Assembly: GCA_021442155.1 (NCBI GenBank)
Contig: CM038229.1
Coordinates: forward strand, 95,574,271 to 95,638,270
Reading direction: 5' to 3'
DNA: 64,000 nucleotides
Source of the DNA: Cymbidium sinense
Taxonomy: Eukaryota > Streptophyta > Magnoliopsida > Asparagales > Orchidaceae
The position numbers were made by a program, and so were the translations under genes. Below, one piece after another: positions 49,291-62,520 of the stretch (the stretch's first letter is position 1; every line of letters starts with the position of its first letter). The notes beneath the pieces are model-generated. The model worked only from the letters and a program-made list of their open reading frames with translations, was not told the DNA's origin and did not search any database.

Positions 49291-52200
49291 GATGGGATTA
49301 GGGGTTAATTAGGCTTAATTAATGATTTTAGTGATGAAACTTCCTAAAATCATAATTAGAAAAATCTAAAAAATTTAAACTCAACCTCATTTTAAAGATA
49401 ATTCAGAGGAGAATAATAAAAAATTAAATTTAATTAATTTTGAATAGTGATTTTAACTCAATTTAGGTTTTATTAAAATTATAATTGTTAATTACTCTCT
49501 ATAATCCAGAAATAACCCCAAACTTTTGAGATTAATTAGTGGGATGACCTCTAACTCCCATGATTTTTTTGAAATTTATTGCTTGATTAATTAGGGAATT
49601 GCTTATTTCATCCCTAATCACTTTCTTAATTAATTAAATAATTAATTAACATGTTAAATAGTGATAAATTCAATTAAACTTGCTAATCATCATAAAAATA
49701 GTGAATGGACTTAGAGAATGAGATTAGGATTTATTTTCCAATATTTAATCCTAAGTTTATTTCATTTGGATAAACACTTAATTAATTTGTAAATTAATTA
49801 ATGGCTTAATCATTTCATTAAATAATATTAATCAAATCCAAAACCAAATCATTCCAAAACTTAATCATTTAATTCTTGGGTAGATTCTTAGGTGGTCAAT
49901 AACCTAAGAGGATTTCAAAGAAAATTATAATCAAATTACATGTGTAGGAGGGTTATAAAAGTACTTAATTAACTCTTTAGCTTAATTAATCAATAATTGT
50001 GAGCCATTAGGCCCCTTCATTTCTTAGGTGCATTGTTGATTTAATTTTCATGTGGTTGCATATCATATGTTGGCTCATAATTACTTGGATAATTATGTTA
50101 AAGCGGTATAAGTAAGGGTCATTAATGTATTTAACTCATACCTAACTTAAATAAAATATAAAATCAATCTAATTATTCTAAAATTAAACTAAACCAATTC
50201 ACACATGGGAGAAATGAGTTAGGACCAGCAAACCCTTTTCATATTTCCTAAGTCAAATCAAATTCAAAAATAAAAATCTCCTTAAATAATTTTGATTCAT
50301 TTTAAATAATCCTATTTTTCATGATTATTTTAGGAAGTAATTAGGGTGAATGAAGCGTTGCTTACATCCCTTTATTTCTTTCCAAGCATGCTAAATATTA
50401 TTTGCCATATGAAATCATGCATTCATTTCTTTTGAAAAATCAATTAAATAAAATGTTTTCTTTTATGTCAAATTGCATGTGTTAGCTAAAATTAAGGATA
50501 TGAGTGGCTATTATCACTATTAAACCAAAAATTATGAAAGTGATGCTACTTGTAAATATTTATAAGCTTGTATGTGATTATAGCATAAGATATGTAGTAT
50601 GTTATTTTCTTTTCTTTTTTAACATGAATTTACATAGAATTTGCAAGTGTATAGTTCATTTAAAAGAACACAACACTTGCTTAAATCTATGCCTATGCAT
50701 TTTATGTTATCACTTAAGAAGGATCTTCACATTACACATGTAAATTATACAACCAAATCAAACATAATCTTTTACATGATTCTTTATCCATTTGATTCTT
50801 TTTGTACATCTACATGTATTTAAGAAAAGTGATATATTAGTCCGGACATCAGTGAGGCTTTAAGTAGCACTAAGTAGGTCTCGCCTTACACTCCGGTGTA
50901 GAAAATAATGACACCGCATCACTTATAACTTTTATACATGTGAATGTGCATTTTATTAATTGATGAAAAATCCCCTTTTGCAAAGTAAAGACATGCATTA
51001 ATTGAATATCCAAATTTTCAAATCATATCTTTTAGCATTCATCGTCAAAGTGTGCTAAAATTTGTATTGCATGTATAGGTATGCTTAGGATTATTCATAT
51101 ACATGGTATACATGGTGGAAAGAAATAAATGAGTGTGTGTCATGTGATAGTAATCCACTCTAACTAATCTTAAGATGTCTTTCTTATTGAATAGGGATAT
51201 TTAGAGCAAATCAAAATATGATTAATTAAAATACAAAATAAAACATTTATTAAAGAAAAATCATTAATGAATCTACCTTAGAAATGTTTTAAGGTAGGGA
51301 TGAAAGAGAAGTTCTCTTATCTTTTCTTCTCTTCACAATATTTAGTAACTGTGTAGGTTCATTCAAATCAAATCAAATCACCAACTAAAATTAAAAATTA
51401 ACTAAATCACTTGAAATGAAACTACCATCTAAGTTGAACCTTTCACACTTAGAAAATTTCAACCTTAAAGCCTAACTAAGACATATCACACAAGCCTTAA
51501 ATGATACACACATTAGACTAAGTCACATTTCTTGCTTTAGGGGGAGGTTCATGGTTTGATGAATGATTTTATTTTATGATGTAATATTTTAGACTAGATG
51601 TTAGTGTATGGTAGACGAATGATAGGGTGATATTAGCCTAATCATATTTTCTAGAGGGTTGTGCTTAAAGGGCTATAATAAAAATATAAATGCTTTTGAT
51701 GTGTTACTTATACCCCTAAGCATAACCCAAATTAGGATAAGTGAACTTGGTTACTCATGTGTGGAGTGCTAAGTCTAACTTATTCATATAACCGCTTGGG
51801 TTGTGGTATGTTTAGCTAATCTCTATTTTACAGGTTTAGTTAAATTTATCTTTCCCATTTTGACATAAATTTTGCAATTAAGATTTGGAATGAATGTTAT
51901 GGGAGATTTAGGATGAACATTGGTTATAATACCAAGTCTTATGTACCATGTGAAGCCTTGGAGAAAACTACATCCCAAGTCAAACCGAAAGAAAGAAAGA
52001 AATGAAGAAATAAAGAAATGAAGACCCCCATAACATGAATTTCTTTTAATTGTAATTATTCATTTGTAATCCGGGAGGGGGAAGAGCTCAGCTACCCACA
52101 TTTTTTTTTTTTGTGGTTGTGCCCAACCATATCGACCTCTTATTCTTTTGAGCTAATTTTATAAATTGATTGATGTTATGTTTATGATTGTGCAATTAGG

Positions 52201-53963
52201 GTGGCATGATTTTTCTAGTTTCTTAATTGCTTGGTGATTGTTGAATGACGGATGCAATTAGACTCTTAGGAAAAATAAATTTTCTATCAAATTAATCAAA
52301 CTCAAAATTAAATTAAACAACTCATAACCTCACCTAAAGCTTAAGATATAAATCAAGATAATAAAATATTTAGCAACCCCTTATGGATGTTGTATGTTTC
52401 ACATCATGCATATATCATATTATCTCACTCGGCTAATGGAGGGCTTCCACCTTTGCCGGAGAAAATGACTTGACCTTTGAGAGTCATGGTGGAAACACAC
52501 CTCCTTCTCTCTCGACTTTGGCCCATAACTAATTTTCTCATGCATTAGGCATATGAAATCCCATATGTGTCAAAAAAAGTCCAAAAATTAAAATAAAATT
52601 TGATAAAATTTGCATTAGATTTATGTCATTATTCATACCCTTCATGATCTAGTCTATTAGGGAGTGTTTAAGGACTTAGTCTCCTTTCTAAAAAAACAAT
52701 AGCTTAGCCATCTTACAAAGCATAAGACTTACTTAGATGTATTTAAAATCATAGGAGGAGTTAGTTGGTACCACTCCACTCGGTTGTAAGTCAACGTTGG
52801 GTGGTTTACTCTCTCTTGTGGAGGTAAACCATATACCCACTTTCACCTTAGATTTAGGTCATGCCTCCCTTGCCACAATTCCCTAAATTTAGGATCCGAG
52901 GTTGTTATTTCCCTTGGGGTTACAAGCATAAATCCTCACATCTTAGACATTTCTACAATCTTGTGTTATGGAATTGTAAACCCCAGATTTCTAATAAAAA
53001 TTCAACTCAAACACATAATTCTCCTCAATCTTAAAAATATAAAGCCCAACAATAGGATAGTTTGAGATGCTCGCTAGGTTTCTAGCATCGAGCATCCCCT
53101 ACTCATCTCCCTTTAGTTTCGAATAATAACTCTCTCCTTTTGATCAATCCCACTTGATTTTTCAAAATAATCAATTTGTTGATAGTCCAATCTTTGAAAT
53201 CTTTGGAGACAATGATCATTTACCTTAATCAAGAGTATTCTTAAGGAATCTTATTCCTTATGATATAATTAACTATGGGGATTGCCTCCATGGGAAACTT
53301 AATGAACCTAATTTAAATAAACTCTACTTTACTTTTTCATGTAAAGTAGGGAAAGATCTCTTGTACATTCAAGACCTATCATGCCTTAGAGTCCTCATTA
53401 AGTGATTAGGTCCATTATAGGATAGTGACTTTTATCTATCGAGATTGCACACTATTCCTTAATATCATACCCGATCACCCTAATGAGTACATCTGCGAAT
53501 CGTGATGTCCCCTAACATACTTAATAAAACCTCAACACCTCAACAAAAATAAATACCACAATACCTAAAACAAGAAATCTTCTCTATCATCGCCAAAAAA
53601 TTTTTCATACTAGTCTTGAAAAAATCATGAGTGCCTTGGTTAATAAATGATAAAGTAACTGTAGGGAAAAAGAAGGTAATTGAATATAGAAATGGAAAAA
53701 AAATTGTTTTCTAAAAATGAAGATAACTTTATACACATGTATTTTTAAAAAATTTCTTGGTGTTTTTTTTAATTTCTTGTTTATATGATTCGCTTATTTA
53801 TATAATACCTTTGCGAAGAGATATTGATATTGGGTTTACAAAATAATGTTTTGGGTTGAGAATAATTACAAGTGAAATGCAAAAGTGTACTATATCACGA
53901 GTTGATTTTTTCTTTGACGGTGAGATAAAGGATTCTTGATGTTTAGGGTTGTTGTTAGTTAAA

Positions 53964-56200
53964 ATGAGTTCAAATATGCGCATAGTTCTATATTATGGCG
54001 AACTCAATGTAAGTGATGATTTCATCACGACTTATATATGTGGAAAAATCATCTAATCTAGATCTCACGAGGATTAACTAGATGGAGTTACATAAGTGAA
54101 TTATGAGGTCAAAGTTAAATCCAAAGAAAGTCGTATTAATCTTATAGGCCATTTTCTTATTGGTGCTATTTGCAAACTCATATTATGCGATGATGAAGTA
54201 TGTGAATCTATAATCAACACGATCCATGTTGTAATTTATGCTAAAGTTGAGGAACCGCAAGAAAGAGAGGTTGACATCGAGGAGTGTTAGAGAGCTTCAA
54301 TCAATTGAGTGCATCACACCGACTTCTCAAGTAGCTCCGTGGAAGCATATGGGTGCACCAATAGAACCTACTTACTTTTTGGGACAAGTTCTAATTTTAT
54401 GGGTGGCCACGAAGGTGATCACATAAATTCACTATCTTCAAAAGAAGATGGATATAAAATAATGCCTACTACAACAAGTAGCGTTGATGATGAGGATGGT
54501 AGTGATGCGAGCAACCCGCTTTTAGGGCCATAGAATCATCTTTCGTGGCTAGAGAGCTTATGAGGATTACTGGCGATAAGTAAGTAACAAGAGAACTTGT
54601 TATCTAATAATGAGTACATGCATACTACTCAAACAACAAGACAATGAGATGAAGAGCTTACATTTGATGGGGTCGATGAGTCAACTTACGGACAAGAAAA
54701 TTGCATTTTAGATGAACCGCTAGAAGGTATGTGCTTTTATTATAAGAAGCGGTTGCTTTGTTGTTCAAGGTTAGTATATCATAAGTAATGTTGATTATGT
54801 GATATATGCTTCAAATAAAATAAAGTTCATCAGACAGTAACCAACATGCAAACCAAGCTACACCTTACATGCGGCGCTACATGTAAACTCAAGTAAGAGA
54901 TTGAGAGATGCATGGAGAATTGGCGATGGCTCACCTCATATATGTAGTCATTCGATGCTCAACGTCGGACACAAGTAATGTGCAACATAGCTTATCAATT
55001 ATTTCATTCAACGTAGTTAGGCATCAATTGGATTTAAAGCCCGGAGAGATTATAGGCCATATCGAGTCCAAATTTAACATAAGAGTGTCCTATATGAAAG
55101 CTGATGCGGCATAAGACAATGAAGGTAATTTTTGGCGGTTGGGAGGAATCTTACCGATCGTTGGAGAGATTCATGGGTGTTGTATGTTCACCATGCCATT
55201 ATCGATACAAATTTGAGCCTTCAATTGCCTATTGGAATCGGTAGTAGATGTTTTGACTTTCCTCCAGCAATACGTAACCGTGTGGGGAACTTTGGGAATT
55301 GATGCCAACAACGTTTATTTCCACTAGCCTTTGTAGTAGTGGAATTAGAGAGTATTGAGTCATGATGTTGGTTTCTATGGACAAACCAAGACTTAATTCC
55401 ATTGATTTGTACTTGAGGTGATATGTGCATCATTTGAGGCATGTAGGTCTTGTTCGCTTGTGGGAAAAATATTACCATGGGCTACGATCGCTTTTTCCTC
55501 AAGCATTTGAGGAGAATTTCAAAAATGAAGTTACATAACTTGGAGTAGGATATGTTGACTTCATATGCCATAAAATATATGTCACGTATCCGATGATATC
55601 CATTTTTAAAAGGTATATGACCGATATCAAGAACATCAAACAAGAGGCCTACGATTGGCTTGTTTCAAGGAATGTCGTGCCTCTAACCCATGATGATGGA
55701 TATAGATTTGACATGATGACCACAAATACAAAATTTGAATGATTTAATGGCATACTTAAGCGTGCACGTGGCTTTCCAATTCGGCATTGATCACGCAATA
55801 TACTATAATATTATATATCTGTGATAGTCTCTAACTCAATCGAAGATCACTAGCCAACCAACATGACTCTATTTTTCATGTGATAAAGCAACTTTACGAG
55901 TAATGAACGTGAGGTAAGGAGATTTCTTGAGCCAATAATAATAAGCGGTAATGAGTACTGGTGTTTGATTGAGCAGAACTTACAAGGTTGAGATGTTACA
56001 AAATCATATTTGTAGGTGTACATGTAGGCAACCACAAGCTTATCACATACCCTATCCTCATGTCATTTATGTGTTAGGACAATGATATATGAGCCACGCC
56101 CATTACGTCTACCTACTACACTTTGGAGTATTATAGCAAACCTACCGTGGAGAATTCCATGTCCCCCGATCGTGATGAGTGTAACACGCTTGCTAGAACT
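53964..56200 (+). pseudogene. Mutator-like (MULE) transposase with SWIM zinc finger, decayed
   Basis: ATG at 53964 opens MSSNMRIVLYYGELNVSDDF, like the MULE N-terminal VVYYGGE segment. Then come an acidic linker (54309-54533), a GPHTC-type segment near 54900-54960, DLKPGEIIGHIESKFNIRVS (from about 55032) ending in SYMKA, and FGGWEESYRSLERFMGVV (55128-55180, shifted frame), typical of MuDR transposases. KNIKQEAYDWLVSRNVVPLT (about 55630) and RFDMMTTNTKFE then FNGILKRARGFPI (about 55703-55780) match the conserved region before the SWIM finger. A CRCTCRQPQAYHIP segment and QTYRGEFHVPR (56136-56168) follow. Many stops and shifts: non-functional. Copy D begins about 40 bp after the last recognised motif, where a MULE protein would normally still continue. 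Confidence 0.75.
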
Positions 56201-56999
56201 ACCCAGTCTTGTTGACCTCACTTTGGAGTGAGCTCTCAACCTTCTCTTCTTAGACTTAGGACTCTTCTAAACACTAAGAGTTCCTTAATCATAAGACACT
56301 TCTAGTGATTAGGTGAACACTTAATCTAAGCTTAGAGATTTAGAAGGGTTAATCATAGGATTAGGCCATGCCTTAAAACTTAAGGAAATCACCCACCCTA
56401 TAGCCTAAACCCAATCCATATACACCTTCTCAAATCAAACCCGATTCAAATATCAAACTAAACCTCAAATTCAAATTCAAATCTAATTTTAAATTTGACT
56501 CCAAATGATTGAAACCCAAAATCAAATTCAAATCCTAAGACCCTTCCCAAGCCATATGAACCACCTTCATAATCTTAGAAAACCCCATTTAAATCAAATC
56601 AAATTCAATTGATTTCTTTATAAATCAATTATTCATTTATTTATATTCATTAATATAAATGAAATCTAAATTCAAAAGACCAAATCCAACATTAAACCAA
56701 AATCCAATTTATACTCTTTAAGCCGTTGGACTTAGCCAAATTCTATCTAGATGAAGTCAAAACCAATGTATTTTCTCTTAAATCAATCATTCCTTCAATC
56801 ATCTATCCAAATATAAATAAAACCTACAATCATCAAACCAAATTCAAGTCAACCCAAGTCAAGCCTAACTTAGCCCTTTTGACTTGAAACTTTCAATTGG
56901 GCCAAAATCCTCGGACTCTAAATTGATTCGTTGAATTTATATTTCAATCCGGCTCATATATAAGTTCAACTAAACTCAAATCAAACTAAAACTAAACCA

Positions 57000-57860
57000 A
57001 TTGACCCACTTAGGTCCACTTGACCCAAAGTGATCTAAAGGACCCATTTGAGTCAACTTAATCCAACCCAAATTGGATTGAACTAAGCTAACCAAAATCT
57101 TCCACCATGATTGTTGATCACCCTACGATGATTAATTCCAATCAATTGGGTCAAACCATGTCAACTTAGTCATTTGACTAAGTCAACCCTTAGCCCAAAT
57201 GTTCCAAAACTAGCCAAAACTCATCTGCATTAAATTAATTGAAACCAATGATTTGAATCAACCTAAAATCAATATTTAAATATAACTTAACCACCAATTG
57301 AGCCAAACCAAGCCCAATCACCATTCGATCCAAGTTAACCCAAATTGGCCTAAATGACCAAATTGGGTCAAATCATGATCTAACCCAAATTGATTGCAAC
57401 CAATGGCTCAAGTTCATTCATAATTGAATATTGAAGTTAACCAAAGTCATAATTAAGTCTAATTTGACCAATTGGTCAACTTGATCCAACCTAGCTCAAA
57501 TTGACCTAAAGGGTCAAATTAACCAAAAAATTAAATTAAATCCAAATTGATTCAAACCAAAGGCTACATTCATCTTCAATTAGCCAATTTAACATGAATC
57601 AACCTATAACCCAAGCCAATTTGGCCAAATTTGGATCAAATTGGTCAACTTGACCCATTTGACCCATTTGATTCCAAATGAGCCAAAATCAATCTAAGAC
57701 AAATTAAATCAAATTGATCATATACCAAAATACCAAATTATCATTTGAACTAACCTAAGTTTTGGTTCTCGATATGACCCAATGTGACCCATATGACCTA
57801 AATTGAGCCATATCTCCGAAATCAAGCCATGACCCATTGGGAGGATCAAACCAGCCCAAA
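57000..57860 (-). repeat. TTGACC (W-box-like) array, copy D
   Basis: The same hexamer array as in A, B and C, with dense TTGACCCA and GGTCAA variants and more drift than in A/B. Confidence 0.6.
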
Positions 57861-58559
57861 CTCATTTGGGATCAGCCCAAAATCAACCCAACCAATTAAA
57901 TCTCTCATTGATCCTCCCCATATGATTCCACCCAACATCATTTAATTCTCCCCATCACATGCATTCAATTCCCTCCATCCATAGCATTCAATGGAGCTGA
58001 TCATATGGCAACAAATGAAGACTTTGGAGCTAATTAAAGTCCTTAATCAAGTCATCATCCATCCCAACCACCCCAAGCCAAATGACAACACTTTGCGCCA
58101 AAAATTCAAAAAAAAGATGGATTTTGGCCATATTAAAATCAAGAGAGTTAGAAGCAACAAAACTAATTTTATTCCTCTCATTTTCATCCCTTAGAGTTCT
58201 CAAAGCAACCGACCACCACTTCCCCACTTCTCCCAGCCAAAATATCAAAATCGGGTGGATTTTGGTGAGAAACGACAAACACGAAGATACATCATTTAAG
58301 TGATGGCAAAACACTCATTCCAAAACTTCCTCTTGCACCTAGGAGCTCGCCGAATCTTCCACCAAAAACATCCCGTGAGATAATTTTGTCAATATTTAAC
58401 CCTTAGAACTTCTATTTATGTCAATTCTTGCATAATTTTAGAATTTCCTTAGAAATTTCCCGCATTTTCATTATACTTAGTACTAATATGAATCGGAGAT
58501 TTTTCGATAAAAACACCTCAAAATGAGCTAAATCCACAAAATTTGGTTCAAAATTGTGA

Positions 58560-58815
58560 AAAATCCCATCGGATAAATAGTATCCGCCATTTGGGGATCG
58601 GATGGCTCACATCATGTGATCGCACTATTGATCCACGGATCGCCATCCGATAATGTCGATCGGCCGTCGATCATGATGGGACGGTCCGCCGTGTGTCAGC
58701 GATCCGCGTCGCATGATTTTCACTCATTCAATTGATGCGACGCATGCAGATCATGTGATGCCACGTGGAACGTAAGACGCAATGCCAGATCACGCGATTA
58801 CCACATGACACCATG
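58560..58815. other. CpG-bearing patch, copy D
   Basis: The richest of the five patches in CG dinucleotides (for example GATCGGCCGTCGATC near 58660), with several GATC-type palindromes. Confidence 0.55.
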
Positions 58816-59099
58816 TTGCCTCGCACCGCAGCGGTCGGGTTAAATAGGAAAATCACATATTTTGATTTTAAAATTATTTAAGTGTCTTAAAACTTTGAGA
58901 ATTCATAAAAATAAAATACTTAATGAAAAATTATAAATAAAAGCTAGTTGGATCTGTATTTACAAGAGGAATCCAACGAACCAAAATCTCTAAATTCTAA
59001 TAAATGGCTTGAGCTTAATTTAAGTTTGAGTGAAAATGAAACATCATTAATTACTCTAAAATACAAGTCGATTGAAGTGAAATTTTAGTGATTGAAATA

Positions 59100-61200
59100 A
59101 GAGTTAAAACACACCTATCATAAAAATATCAAGTAAAAGGACTTACGGATTAGGAGAAATTAAATTTTGAAGTTCAAATTGCCCATTTTAATAGAACAAA
59201 CCAAATAAAAATTCATAAAATCACAAGAATATCTTGAAATAACTTAAACCACTTAGTTGACATCTAGAACTCTTAAGAAAATAATGTGATTTTATGAATC
59301 CTAATGAACCCTAAATAAACACTTAAGATTAAAGTTTAATCAATTAAGAAATTAATTAAAGCATAATCTAAAATAATTTAAACACCAAATCAAAATCGTA
59401 TGTACCCAAATTATTGGTAATCAAACCTTAAAGTAGAAAAGTATTATGTATCCCTCAAATGAAACTAAATTTAAACATAATTGAACCTAATTTAGTTAAA
59501 TGATAAGGTCTTTAAATCAAACTCATAATTGAATAAGTCAATGAAACTTTGATATAAAATTAAATTAATCTTGTCAAACCTACACCAAGCATTGAATCTT
59601 AATCATATGAAACTACTTAACAAATTAAAACAAATTAAATATTAATTAATCATTAAATAAACTAAAAATCAAATTGATTAATAAACTAATTCAACATAAT
59701 CATTTGATATTAATCAAATTAAACCAAATAAAGCTAAATTAAATTTAATTAAGATATGATTGAATCATATTTAAAATCAATCCATTTGGAATAAGATGAT
59801 TAATTTGCCATTAATACATAAACCTAACAACTAAATCAAACATGAATGAAATATAATTAACATAATAAATGAAGAAAATCAAACTAACTATGATTATGAA
59901 TAATCAAGTTTAATTGAAATAAAATAAATAATTAAATCACTTAATCTAATCAAATGATAATAACAATGATAACCCTTTAACCAATAAAATTTAGGTAAAT
60001 GCTTAATTAAAACTATCAAATCAAATAAGTCATATATGGGTATTAATCTCTAATTAAATAAACCTTTAATTAATCTAATGATTTAAAAATTTAATTACCC
60101 TTTATCAAACTTAATTAATTAAACATTTAATTAATGCAAACTTAATGAATTAATCCATCATCTTAATGAACCAAATTAACTTTATAAATCACATTAAAAT
60201 TAATTCAAACCAAACACTTAATTAATATACTAATTTTGTTCACACCTCTTAAATAAACTAATTAAGTTAATAAAATTAATCATATTAAACTTAAGCTTAA
60301 TCAAACATAAAAATTAAATGCCGATCAAATTCTAATTTAAACTTAAATCATTAAGTCATTAATTACATCATTAACCAACATAAATATGAAATCAAATTAA
60401 AAATTAAACAAATCTTTATTTAATTTTAATAATTGATCGCACCTCTTAAGCTAATTAATTTAATCAAATTAATCTTAAAACAAACATACATAAATTTGAA
60501 CATAATTAAAATTCAATTAAATGCCAATCAAATCCTAAATTAAACTAATTCATTAAGTCATTAATTACATCATTAACCTAAACAAATATGAAACCAAATT
60601 AAAAATTAAATAAATCCTTAATTAATTTAATAATTAACATAAAACACCTTAATTAAACAAATCACTGAACCTAAACCCCAAACCTATAGATTAGTAATGC
60701 TAATAAAATCAAATTAAATCAAATAAAGAAAGACTCATCAATTTAATATGTAATCACATCAAATCTCATTCAACCTACTTAAAAAGATAAACTTTATCCA
60801 ATGTGAAATCAAAATACAACCAAACTTTGATAAACATGACAAATGGATGAGATTAAAAATAAAATTCTAATTATAAAGAATCAAACTCAATTAAAAGCAA
60901 AACAAATCTCAATTAATCTAATCCAATCAAACTATAAATAAATGAACTATGATTAAATCAAATAAGCATAAAATTAAATCACATAACTTTAATCAAAGAA
61001 AAGAGATAATAATTTAAAAGGATATTGAATTTTCAAGATTTAATTGAATCAACAACTAATTAAAATTAATCAATCAAATTACATGAAGGTAAACAAATAC
61101 TAAACAAATGTAACAAACACTAATCAAATCAAATTAATTCAACTAAGTCATTCAAATAAATCAAATCAAATAAAGCCTTAAATATAAACAATTAAATTAA
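59100..61200. repeat. G-poor AATTAA/AATCAAA low-complexity expansion in copy D
   Basis: About 2 kb built from short words such as AATTAA, TTAATC and AATCAAAT with very few G on the plus strand. In copy C the matching interval (about 49290-49870) is only about 0.6 kb. It looks like expansion of simple-sequence material within the arm rather than an insertion with ends of its own. Confidence 0.6.
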
Positions 61201-62099
61201 GGGTTCCTCTTATGTGTTTAACAACATAAAGACCCTCTAAGGAAATTATGTTTAACCCATAAGCATGGGAGAATCATAAAATACTTAATTAGATTCTTTA
61301 ACTTAATTGATCCTTAATTAGAGCCAATTACATTAGGTTCTTTGGGAGCATTGCAATCTTATTTCCTAACATGTTCATGTCATTTATGACTCAACTTAAT
61401 CAAATTAATGAAGCATAGGTAAGGGTAATTAATTGATTTAATTAAGGATCCAACTTAATTAATTCATAAAATTCACTTATTTATTTCTTATTAAACCAAA
61501 TTAAATTATGAACATGGTGCATGGAATAGGATTTGCAAATCTCTTCTTATATTTCTTGAATCAAATCAAACATGAAATCGAATGACATTAAGAAGCTTTA
61601 GTTTGTCTTAAATGATCTTATTTAATATGATTGCCTTTAGGATTTAAATGGATTGAATGAAATCATGTGCTTATGTTTTTTTATTTCTTTCCAATCATAT
61701 TAAATGTTGTTTGCCATATATGATCATGCATTCACCTCTTTAAAAAATTAATTAAACAAAATGATTTCTTTTATGCCAAATTACATGTGTTGACTTAAAT
61801 TAAAATTTGGTGTGGCTACTATCACTTTAAATCAAAATTACCTTCAAAAGTGTGTAAATCAATTATAATATATGGAGTGATGTTAATTATGAAACATTTA
61901 TGAGTTTGCATGTATTTATTATTTAAGATACATGGTATGAAGTCTTCTCTTTACTTTGCATGGGCTTACATAGAATTTACAAATGTATAGTTCATTTGAA
62001 AAGAACACAACATTTGTCCAATCCATTCACCATGTATGTCCATGTTAAAGAAAAAGAATATCACATATGTAAATCATATGATCGAATCAAACACAACAT

Positions 62100-62520
62100 T
62101 TTGCATGACTTCTTCTTCTTATGGTTAATTGTACATTCATATGTACATAAGAAGAGTGGTATATTAGTCACGGACATTAGGGATGCGACTTTAAGTAGCC
62201 CTAAGGAGGTCTTTACCTCACTCTCACGGTGCGAAACAATGGCGTCATACCTACTCAATTATGTATGTATGTATGTGACTAATGAATAAAAGTCATAATT
62301 CAATCAAATAATTTTTTCTTTTGCATGACTCTTCATCCTTATAGTTGTTCATTTATATGTATATATGAGAATAGTGGGTATATTAGTCCGGACATCCGGG
62401 ATGCACGACTTTAAAGCCTTAAAGGTATTTATTTCACTCCCACAGTGCGAAATAATGGCACCATACCCCACTTAAAACTTTTATACATTTGAGTGTACAT
62501 GTAACTAATGGATTGAAGTC
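62100..62520 (+). repeat. Tandem duplication of about 220 bp in copy D
   Basis: The block beginning TGCATGACTTCTTCTTCTTA at 62102 and containing GTGGTATATTAGTC and GTGCGAAACAATGGC recurs from about 62322 as TGCATGACTCTTCATCCTTA with GTGGGTATATTAGTCC and GTGCGAAATAATGGC. Copies B (from about 10395) and C (from about 50827) have this block once. Confidence 0.7.

Larger units (their letters stand above)
46415..53503 (+). mobile_element. Copy C: left arm only
   Basis: It begins GTTGACCTCA and is collinear with the copy B left arm up to about B position 12950 (GTATCCGATCACTGAATAAG). At about 53503 the match stops and unrelated sequence begins; no right arm follows. The order of landmarks is kept: TTGACC array 47200-48010, CpG patch 49040-49290, AT-rich remainder. 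It is more diverged from B than the two B arms are from each other. No coding capacity seen; plus-strand frames at 48300-48890 are by-products of the array and flanking sequence. Confidence 0.75.

Noticed and set aside
57991..58314. Overlapping open frames on both strands in copy D
   Set aside because: They overlap each other on opposite strands in a repeat arm and lack conservation in copy C.
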